From contig VGCF01000038.1 of assembly GCA_016870135.1 (NCBI GenBank), forward strand, positions 1 to 7,149: a DNA stretch of 7,149 bases. Direction: 5' to 3'. The notes below the pieces were generated by a model that was not told where the DNA came from, did no database searches, and worked only from the letters and a program-made list of their open reading frames with translations. Both the position numbers and the translations under genes were made by a program. The stretch's first letter is position 1. Every line of letters starts with the position of its first letter. Below are positions 1 through 5,225 of the stretch, in pieces. This stretch comes from Alphaproteobacteria bacterium. Its GTDB lineage: Bacteria; Pseudomonadota; Alphaproteobacteria; Holosporales; Holosporaceae.

Positions 1-1
1 A

Positions 2-616
2 AAACCCGCATTGGGCCAGGAAACGACTGATGGATTGTTGTTGATGGGATTGGCATCCATGGTGATTACCCCCATGCTGTTTTTAGTCTGTAAAAAGATG
101 TTAACGCCCAAAAAGGGATGCGAATCCACAGCACACCGTCAAGCGGTTGTGATTGCTGGATTTGGTCATGTGGGCGAAACCATTGCACGAATTTTAGAAC
201 ACAATTTCATTTCCTTTGTCATTATGGATTATGATCAAACGGCATTGGATCGGGCAAACGAAAACAGTTACCCCACCATTTTGGGTGATGCGCGGGATAT
301 TGAGTTTTTGAAACGCATCAAAATTTACGAGGCAAAAGTATTTCTAATCACCTTTGGTCACATTGCAACATCAGCGGATATTGTTCGGGCATTGCGTCGA
401 AAATTCCCCGATCTTTCGGTGTGCGTTCAGGTGCGAAATTATCAAGAAACCACCCCATTTATGGGGCTGGGTGCGCACCTTGTGGTCCCTGAATCCATTG
501 AATCCGGTATGCAAATGGCATCCGTGACACTGCAGTGCTTGGGTTTTTCCAAAGAGTATTCTCAGAAAATGGCCCACTTTCCATCCAAGCCTGTTTTTTT
601 CGGAGAACGCCTGTGA
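2..616 (+). CDS. Kef-type K+/H+ antiporter, C-terminal part (5' end outside window)
   Basis: The frame is open to the left edge, so this is the tail of a longer protein; the TTG at 11 is probably not the true start. Counting from that TTG, residues about 9-27 form a hydrophobic helix, taken as the last transmembrane segment of the antiporter domain. A basic linker follows. A TrkA-N/RCK domain begins near residue 46 with the nucleotide-binding glycine motif GFGHVG and, after the second strand, an acidic residue in VIMDYD. The later segments (GDARD, LITFG, VPESIE) fit the KefB/KefC layout. Known for the family: inner-membrane potassium efflux coupled to proton entry, gated by nucleotide or glutathione adducts at the RCK domain. 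The protein ends about 40 residues after the RCK core. Whether it is KefB, KefC or a relative cannot be told from this fragment. Confidence 0.88.
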   Translation, partial: KPALGQETTDGLLLMGLASMVITPMLFLVCKKMLTPKKGCESTAHRQAVVIAGFGHVGETIARILEHNFISFVIMDYDQTALDRANENSYPTILGDARDIEFLKRIKIYEAKVFLITFGHIATSADIVRALRRKFPDLSVCVQVRNYQETTPFMGLGAHLVVPESIESGMQMASVTLQCLGFSKEYSQKMAHFPSKPVFFGERL

Positions 617-883
617 CCATGACGACGATCCCCGGCCTGGGGTGCACAAGACTCAGGGCTTTGGGCTGTATGGATTCAGATTGGCGCACTTGTTCAATCC
701 ATGCCATGGTCTTATCCTTGATGTTCGAAAAATGCACGACATGTTCAACACGTTAAACCACAGGACAATTCAGCATTGCGGATTGTTACACAGGCGTCTG
801 CCCTCTCTTTTCCTATTTTGGTACCACCATGCACCCCGAATCTGTGGAACCCCCCTATTCATTCATCACCAAGGACCTGCCTG
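617..883. other. Intergenic gap between kef-type gene and murJ
   Basis: Open frames here on both strands are short, lack ribosome binding sites and resemble nothing I recognise. A short C4/G4 inverted repeat near 630-643 has no T-run after it, so it is not a convincing terminator. The hexamer ATGTTC occurs twice 20 bases apart (721 and 741). No clear sigma-70 promoter for murJ could be picked. The gap may hold the murJ promoter and leader or a decayed gene. Confidence 0.5.
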
Positions 884-2434
884 ATGTCTCTGTTAAAGTC
901 CGTCTTTTCCGTCAGCAGTTTGACGGTGTTGAGCCGCATCACTGGGTACATACGCGACCTATTGCTTGCCCAATTGATTGGCGCGAATGCCATCAGCGAT
1001 GCCATCAACATTGCCGTCAAAATACCGTCTTTTTTTAGGCGAATTTTTGCCGAGGGTGCCTTTCATGTCAGCTTTTTGCCTTCTTATACCCACACGCAAA
1101 AGAATAAAGTCTTTGCAGGCATGGTTTTATCCATGCTGCTATTAGCTTTGGGCTGCTTAACCTTGGGGATAGAGTTGTATTATGCGCCATTGTCGAAATG
1201 GCTTTTGACAGACGCCCATCCTGATACCTTGGGTTACGTTCAGCAATTTGGCCCCATTGTTTTTCCCTACATCTTTTTCATCTCGGTGGTGACTTTTTTT
1301 GGCAGCATCCTTAACGCCCATGGCCGATTTTCCGCGCCAGCCATATCCCAATCCATTGGAAACATTACAGTTATTTTGTTTGTCTCTTGTTTATCGGGGT
1401 TCACTTCTGAAACGGGGTTGCTCTTCTCTTGGGGGGTGCTCCTATCAGGCATCATACAGACCCTATTTATGGCCTATTCTTCTTGGAAGGGCGGGTATTT
1501 TATTACCCCATGTTGGCCAAAATGGACAGACGACATCAAGCAGTTTTTGAAAAAGTTTGCGCCTGGCTTGCTCAGTGTCTCTACGGTACAAATCAACACG
1601 ATTATTGTTCCTCTTTACCTCAGCTGTCGTCTTCCCGTAGGCAGTTTATCGTATTTACAGTATGCCGATCGTTTGTACCAATTACCCCTCAGCATTATTG
1701 GCATTGCGCTGAGCTCTGTATTGTTGCCCATGTTGGCAGAAAAGATCAAAGCAAAGGACCAAGAATCCATCGATGCCGTTTTTTCCCAAGCTTTACGCCT
1801 TGCCTGGATTGTGACGGTACCTTCGCTGATTTTAATGGAATTATGCTCTTTTCCCATCGTGATCACCCTGTTTGGCAGTGGCAAATTATCCGTCGCCCAA
1901 TTGATATCCATAGCCAATATCGTCAAGATTTATGCCTTGGGTGTGCCTGCATATATCGTGATCAAGATTTTTACAGCACGATTTTTTGCGGCCAGAGATA
2001 TGACTACTCCATTAATCGGTGGCATCATCTCGGCAATCATTGACGTCATGGCGGCTTTGATATTGGTCGATTATCTGCAGCATTTGGCGTTGGCATTGGC
2101 TGCCTGTATTGCATCTTGGGGCTATGCCATTTTTTTGGTTGTGCGTTTAATGCAACGTGACGGATGGGTTCTTCCAAAATCATTGCGGGTGTTTTTCCTG
2201 AAAACAACAGGAGCCGGCCTGATGAGTGCGGCATCCGTTTTTTGCGTATCCGTTGCCACAGGGTTTTATGTCGGCCCCTTTGATGCATTATCGTTATGGA
2301 GTAAAATAGGAGGTGTTGCCCTGTTCGTCGGCACCTGCGGTGTAACATTTTTGGCTGGATTGTGGAAAATGGGGATATGTTCCCCAGAAACAATGGATGC
2401 CGTGGTTCGATATTTTAGGAGAAAACAGTCATGA
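884..2434 (+). CDS. murJ: MurJ lipid II flippase (MviN family)
   Basis: This 516-residue inner-membrane protein moves lipid-linked peptidoglycan precursor (lipid II) from the cytoplasmic to the periplasmic face. The start is ATG 884: AAGGA lies 8 bases upstream, and the protein then opens MSLLKSV like other MurJ proteins. An in-frame ATG at 776 would add 36 residues unlike the family. The N-terminal signature is intact: SRITGYIRD (17-25), Asp39, and RRIFAEGAF (52-60), so Arg18, Arg24, Asp39, Arg52 and Glu57 fall at the positions of the functional charged residues of E. coli MurJ. The YADRLYQLP stretch in the middle corresponds to the region holding E. coli Arg270. Many hydrophobic segments fit the 14-helix MOP-superfamily fold, and the length is normal. 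The stop overlaps the dapD start (ATGA), pointing to one mRNA and translational coupling. Confidence 0.96.
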   Translation: MSLLKSVFSVSSLTVLSRITGYIRDLLLAQLIGANAISDAINIAVKIPSFFRRIFAEGAFHVSFLPSYTHTQKNKVFAGMVLSMLLLALGCLTLGIELYYAPLSKWLLTDAHPDTLGYVQQFGPIVFPYIFFISVVTFFGSILNAHGRFSAPAISQSIGNITVILFVSCLSGFTSETGLLFSWGVLLSGIIQTLFMAYSSWKGGYFITPCWPKWTDDIKQFLKKFAPGLLSVSTVQINTIIVPLYLSCRLPVGSLSYLQYADRLYQLPLSIIGIALSSVLLPMLAEKIKAKDQESIDAVFSQALRLAWIVTVPSLILMELCSFPIVITLFGSGKLSVAQLISIANIVKIYALGVPAYIVIKIFTARFFAARDMTTPLIGGIISAIIDVMAALILVDYLQHLALALAACIASWGYAIFLVVRLMQRDGWVLPKSLRVFFLKTTGAGLMSAASVFCVSVATGFYVGPFDALSLWSKIGGVALFVGTCGVTFLAGLWKMGICSPETMDAVVRYFRRKQS

Positions 2435-3315
2435 CAGAGCATGGATTAAGGGAAAAAGTACAGGATGGAATGGTACCAAAGGCAGAGGGGTATAACACAT
2501 TGATGTCTGATCTTACCGAGTTGTGGATGGCCACTGAAAACGGGGGCACCTTGGATGAGACGCATGCAAAATCTTGCCTTGATCAAGCTCTGGACGGGTT
2601 AACCGATGGATCATTATGTGTGGTACAAAGCCCCACCCCTTGTGATCATTCTGACGATGCCCCGTGGTCTGTCAATATCCCTTTAAAACAAGCCATTTTA
2701 ATGGTATTTCGTTTTTTTAATACAGCCGAGCAGGGATTTTCATCCTTGTGGTGGGATAAAATTCCGTTGTTATTGGGTCAAGAAAAATGGAAAAAAGACG
2801 GAACGCGCGTGGTGCCTGGTGCCTTTATTCGTCATGGGGCTTATTTGGGTAAATCATGCATTATCATGCCCAGTTTTATCAATATGGGGGCCCATGTTGG
2901 TCATAAAACCATGATTGATGGCGGTGCGCACATTGGGTCTTGCGCCTTTATCGGGGAACGATGCCATATTTCAGCCAATGTCACCATTGGGGGGGTATTA
3001 GAGCCTTTACAAGCCTTGCCTGTCATTATCGAAGACGAGGTGTTTGTTGGTGCGGGGTGTCAGGTGGTCGAGGGTGTTCATGTTGGAAAAGGCTCTATTT
3101 TGGCCTCTGGCGTGGTATTAACATCCAGCACAAAAGTGATCGACCGTGCCACAGGAAAACAGATTGCCGGACGCATCCCAGCATATTCCGTGATTATTCC
3201 TGGTACTTATGCCTCTGGTCATTACGGATTATCCATCGCTTGCGCCATTATTGCGAAAACCCGACAACCCGAAGAATCGCCAAAAACAGCATTGACGGAT
3301 GCTCTGCGTGTTTAA
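2431..3315 (+). CDS. dapD: 2,3,4,5-tetrahydropyridine-2,6-dicarboxylate N-succinyltransferase (DapD)
   Basis: This 294-residue cytoplasmic enzyme transfers succinyl from succinyl-CoA to tetrahydrodipicolinate in the succinylase route to meso-diaminopimelate and lysine. The start is ATG 2431, with AGGAG 9 bases upstream inside the end of murJ. Residues 1-125 match the DapD N-terminal domain layout (LKQAILMVFRF, DKIPLLL). From RVVPGAFIRHGAYLG (126-140) onward the protein is a left-handed beta-helix with hexapeptide repeats, including MPSFINMGAHV, IGSCAFIG and GGVLEPLQA (187-195). Against E. coli DapD, Asp141 is kept as Asp163, but Trp143 is Gly165 and the GARSE segment is GAGCQ, so Glu189 is Gln211. 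These changes fall near the substrate site. Overall similarity and length still favour DapD over the acetyl-transferring DapH. The N-terminal region is about 20 residues longer than in E. coli. Confidence 0.92.
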   Translation: MTEHGLREKVQDGMVPKAEGYNTLMSDLTELWMATENGGTLDETHAKSCLDQALDGLTDGSLCVVQSPTPCDHSDDAPWSVNIPLKQAILMVFRFFNTAEQGFSSLWWDKIPLLLGQEKWKKDGTRVVPGAFIRHGAYLGKSCIIMPSFINMGAHVGHKTMIDGGAHIGSCAFIGERCHISANVTIGGVLEPLQALPVIIEDEVFVGAGCQVVEGVHVGKGSILASGVVLTSSTKVIDRATGKQIAGRIPAYSVIIPGTYASGHYGLSIACAIIAKTRQPEESPKTALTDALRV

Positions 3316-3352
3316 ACCTGCGACTATCTAGTGTATTCCTTGTTCTAAAGAG

Positions 3353-3375
3353 GTATACTATATTTATAGGTATAC
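3353..3375. terminator. AT-rich dyad between convergent dapD and small gene
   Basis: GTATAC at 3353-3358 and again at 3370-3375 bracket TATATTTATAG, giving a near-perfect inverted repeat of about 10 bp per arm with one bulged base. It lies between the two convergent stop codons (3315 and 3382), where a shared weak terminator would be expected. There is no good T-run on the plus strand; on the minus strand the tail is only CTCTTTAG. The octamer AGGTATAC is also directly repeated (3351, 3368), so it could instead be a protein-binding site. Confidence 0.3.
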
Positions 3376-3379
3376 GAGA

Positions 3380-3700
3380 TTATCCTTCATTCCCAAGAGT
3401 CGCCCGACAAATAGGTATCCTATTTTTACGGGCACGCTGGATTATCTTTCTTTCTGGACATTCGTCACACAAATAGTCTAATTTCATTCCAACATAATCT
3501 CGGTCCATTTGTTCGATTTTATCGATAAGCTCCAAAAGGTATTCGGTGCGCTTGATGTCATTGATGCTCTTGCGCTTGGTGTCATTGATGCGATTCTGTG
3601 GCTGTTCCTCACTCTTCGTTCCAAAAACAGAGAAAAAAGCGGGAAAACTCCACAAAGCGACCCACAACAATGCTTGAATAAACTGTTTTTTAGAGCTCAT
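3380..3700 (-). CDS. Small signal-bearing hypothetical protein
   Basis: I do not recognise this protein. Read from ATG 3700 it has 106 residues; a TTG at 3712 would add four. The N-terminus has the shape of a Sec signal or membrane anchor: MSSKK, then a hydrophobic stretch about residues 8-27 (IQALLWVALW...). No clear AxA cleavage site follows, so it may stay anchored. The rest is charged and rich in Lys, Arg, Asp and Glu. It contains an 8-residue tandem repeat (NRINDTKR/KSINDIKR, 36-51), a likely helical stretch (52-70) and three cysteines, two as CDEC (78-81) and one at 98. A weak GTGGAA lies upstream of the start. The gene lies 51 bases downstream of the TetR/COQ9-like gene on the same strand. 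The opposite strand is also open over part of this region (3509-3745), but the signal-like N-terminus favours the minus strand. Confidence 0.48.
   Translation of the reverse strand: MSSKKQFIQALLWVALWSFPAFFSVFGTKSEEQPQNRINDTKRKSINDIKRTEYLLELIDKIEQMDRDYVGMKLDYLCDECPERKIIQRARKNRIPICRATLGNEG
3548..3595. repeat. 24-bp tandem duplication
   Basis: Two adjacent 24-base units (3548-3571 and 3572-3595) share the core TGTCATTGATGC and match at 21 of 24 positions. The length is a multiple of three and the duplication keeps the minus-strand gene in frame, giving two 8-residue units each containing IND followed by a basic residue pair. Confidence 0.85.
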
Positions 3701-3727
3701 TTTTTTCCACAATTTTTAAGTTTTTTA

Positions 3728-3755
3728 ATACTATCAAAAAAATAATAAAAATCAA
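3728..3755 (-). promoter_or_regulatory. Possible promoter for the small minus-strand gene
   Basis: On the minus strand, TTGATT (3755-3750) and TAGTAT (3733-3728) are separated by 16 bases in a very A+T-rich stretch at the end of the TetR/COQ9-like gene, about 28 bases before the start at 3700. The spacing and hexamers are acceptable for sigma-70, but such A+T-rich sequence gives chance matches easily. The gene may also be reached by read-through from upstream. Confidence 0.3.
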
Positions 3756-4306
3756 AGTTCTGGTACGGATTTTTTCAAAAAATTGACCAGCATTGTGCAG
3801 GATTGATCCAAAAGGACCCAGGTTTCTTCCAGGCTGTGCGTCAGGGCATAAGGAAAAATCCAAATATATACAACCAAGGAAAGGACAACCATTCCTTTGG
3901 GGCCCGTCACAAAGGGGCCAATGAATAGCGTTGTAAAACGGGTAACCCAGTATCCATACATCCAGGATGCCACATGAGCGTAAAAATGCAAGGATAAGTC
4001 CACAGGCATGTCCAAAATGGCATACATCATGATGTCACGATATGGCCACCAAAATTCGATTACGTCAATGATTGATTGAAACAATGCTTCGTTTAAATCC
4101 TGGCCAGCCGGAGCATCAGGTAGCGGTATGTTTGGCACCTGGGATTGACTATAGGCCGTAACCACATGATAGCGGCTAGGAAAAAGCGCCTCTAGCTCGT
4201 GAAGAAGATAGTGAGGGAAACGGTCATGCACGTGGTGCAAGGTAAAATCACGCCATCCACAAATGGTTAAAACCTGCCAACAATTCAATATTATGCGATG
4301 GTCCAT
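3752..4306 (-). CDS. TetR/COQ9-like family protein
   Basis: This is a 184-residue protein read from ATG 4306. A TTG at 4333 would add nine residues but has no ribosome site. Residues 5-50 have the pattern of a TetR-type helix-turn-helix domain: a helix with ILNCWQVLTICGWRDFTL, then a second helical stretch ending ELEALFPSRYHVV, matching the usual GW..LTL and LY..FPSK landmarks. The C-terminal part (LFQSIIDVIEFWWPYRD at 75-91, and HSLEETWVLLDQ at 157-168) resembles the ligand or lipid-binding half of alphaproteobacterial TetR-like proteins related to COQ9. The recognition-helix region (HHVHDRFPHYLL) departs from the normal glycine-containing turn, so DNA binding is doubtful; a COQ9-type role in ubiquinone synthesis is an alternative. 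It is transcribed divergently from pal and upstream of the small hypothetical gene. The family call is from memory of the pattern, not a search. Confidence 0.55.
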   Translation of the reverse strand: MDHRIILNCWQVLTICGWRDFTLHHVHDRFPHYLLHELEALFPSRYHVVTAYSQSQVPNIPLPDAPAGQDLNEALFQSIIDVIEFWWPYRDIMMYAILDMPVDLSLHFYAHVASWMYGYWVTRFTTLFIGPFVTGPKGMVVLSLVVYIWIFPYALTHSLEETWVLLDQSCTMLVNFLKKSVPEL

Positions 4307-4334
4307 GGGTTTTTCTGCATTATGGTTTTGCAAC

Positions 4335-4364
4335 AGTGTACGGCTTTGGGGGCGTTCAATACAA
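4335..4364 (-). promoter_or_regulatory. Possible promoter for the TetR/COQ9-like gene
   Basis: On the minus strand, TTGTAT (4364-4359) and TACACT (4340-4335) stand 18 bases apart. The implied start of transcription, near 4328, leaves about 22 bases before ATG 4306 and would exclude the TTG at 4333. Matches to the sigma-70 consensus are partial. Confidence 0.27.
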
Positions 4365-4552
4365 ACCGGCTGTGATCATGGCTCTCCACAGTATTAGCCA
4401 TGGATATCCCCTTAATGCCATTGTCCTTTCTGCTTTTTCAAGAGCAAAACAAAAGTCAGACGCGCCTTTGGTCCCCCTATTTCTTTTTACGATTTTTTCA
4501 GGGATACTGGGTTAGGGTTTTAAAAAACAAAAACAAAACAGGAAGGTTCACC

Positions 4553-5116
4553 ATGAAAACAAAATTATTGAATACTTTAGGCGCTTTGGCACTGGCCATT
4601 TTGCTTTCGGCTTGCTCTAGCCAGAAACCAGAAACCATCAGCGCATCTGTTGTGACCAGCAACATCGTCAGCCCAGGCAGCGTTAACGATTTTAAAAACA
4701 GTGCTGGTGATTCCGTCTATTTCAACTTTGACAAATCCGACTTGTCAGAGCAGGCCCAACAGACTGTATTGGCTCAATCCAAATGGCTAAACCAATACCC
4801 ACAATATTATGTAGAAATTGTTGGTCATTGCGACGAACGCGGTACCGTTCAGTACAACAAAGCTTTGGGTGGACGTCGTTCCGAAGCCGTCAAACAAGCC
4901 TTGATCAAATCGGGTGTCAGCGCAAACCGCATCAAGACATCGTCTTTGGGCAGCGAGCATCCTATTTGCGTAGGCAGCAACGAAGAGGCATGGGCTTTGA
5001 ATCGTGTCGCCATCACATTTTTAACCGATCCATCAGGCATGGCCGCCGAGGCACCTGCCGGTCAACAAACATCATTGGCTGTGATTAAAAATGGTCAAGT
5101 TGTTCCAACGGTCTAA
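4553..5116 (+). CDS. pal: Peptidoglycan-associated outer-membrane lipoprotein Pal
   Basis: This 187-residue lipoprotein of the Tol-Pal system is anchored in the outer membrane and binds peptidoglycan, helping outer-membrane constriction at division. The start is ATG 4553, with AGGAAGG 6 bases before it. This start puts the signal peptide (MKTK, then a hydrophobic run) directly ahead of the lipobox LSAC with Cys21; the open frame reaching back to 4400 would bury it. Ser22 after the cysteine fits outer-membrane sorting. Residues about 48-157 are an OmpA-like domain: VYFNFDKSDL (55-64), GHCDERGT (91-98), YNKALGGRR (101-109) and ALNRVAITFL (148-157). These include the Asp and Arg positions the family uses to hold diaminopimelate. 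About 30 residues rich in Ala, Gly and Val follow the domain, more than most Pal proteins have. tolB and cpoB, the common neighbours, are absent. Confidence 0.95.
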   Translation: MKTKLLNTLGALALAILLSACSSQKPETISASVVTSNIVSPGSVNDFKNSAGDSVYFNFDKSDLSEQAQQTVLAQSKWLNQYPQYYVEIVGHCDERGTVQYNKALGGRRSEAVKQALIKSGVSANRIKTSSLGSEHPICVGSNEEAWALNRVAITFLTDPSGMAAEAPAGQQTSLAVIKNGQVVPTV

Positions 5117-5145
5117 TTCGGGCATACACAAGCAAAAAAGCACAC

Positions 5146-5182
5146 AGAGTAAAGAGGTTTCGACTTCTTTGCTCTTTTTGTT
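5146..5182 (+). terminator. Intrinsic terminator after pal
   Basis: AGAGTAAAGAGG (5146-5157) pairs with CTTCTTTGCTCT (5164-5175) as a 12-bp stem with two G-T wobbles and a 6-base loop, directly followed by TTTTGTT. It begins 30 bases after the pal stop and should separate pal from uvrC. Confidence 0.9.
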
Positions 5183-5212
5183 GTACAATGTATTGCGCTG
5201 AATCTGTATAAA
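5181..5212 (+). promoter_or_regulatory. Possible uvrC promoter
   Basis: TATAAA at 5207-5212, preceded directly by TG, is a good -10 element. The nearest -35-like hexamer, TTGTAC (5181-5186), is 20 bases away, longer than ideal. Transcription would start near 5219, only about 7 bases before the uvrC ATG. The element follows directly on the pal terminator, where a fresh promoter is needed. Confidence 0.4.
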
Positions 5213-5225
5213 AAGCCCTTTCTGC

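Noticed and set aside
459..737. 92-residue minus-strand open frame across the kef end and the gap
   Set aside because: Half of it is antisense to the Kef RCK domain, there is no ribosome site, and an upstream stop at 753-755 bars extension. No family resemblance.
776..883. N-terminal extension of MurJ from ATG 776
   Set aside because: The 36 added residues do not resemble MurJ, and ATG 884 has a ribosome site and a typical family start.
1429..2043. 204-residue plus-strand open frame inside murJ
   Set aside because: It lies wholly inside the clear murJ frame, has no family resemblance or ribosome site, and its composition (many Cys, His, Arg) is typical of an out-of-frame reading.
2940..3476. 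178-residue plus-strand open frame overlapping the end of dapD
   Set aside because: It is an out-of-frame reading of the dapD beta-helix that runs on into the opposite-strand small gene; the composition is rich in Arg, Cys and Trp with no recognisable domain.
3509..3745. 78-residue plus-strand open frame antisense to the small gene
   Set aside because: It has no ribosome site, and its hydrophobic stretch is the antisense of the repeat and signal regions. The minus-strand reading has a proper signal-like N-terminus.
4468..4508. pal promoter candidates (TTGGTC with GATTTT; GATACT at 4503)
   Set aside because: Each has only one passable hexamer, with poor partners at the right distance; a promoter must lie in 4334-4552 but cannot be fixed by eye.
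4400..4552. N-terminal extension of Pal from ATG 4400
   Set aside because: It would put 51 residues ahead of the signal peptide and lipobox; ATG 4553 has a strong ribosome site.
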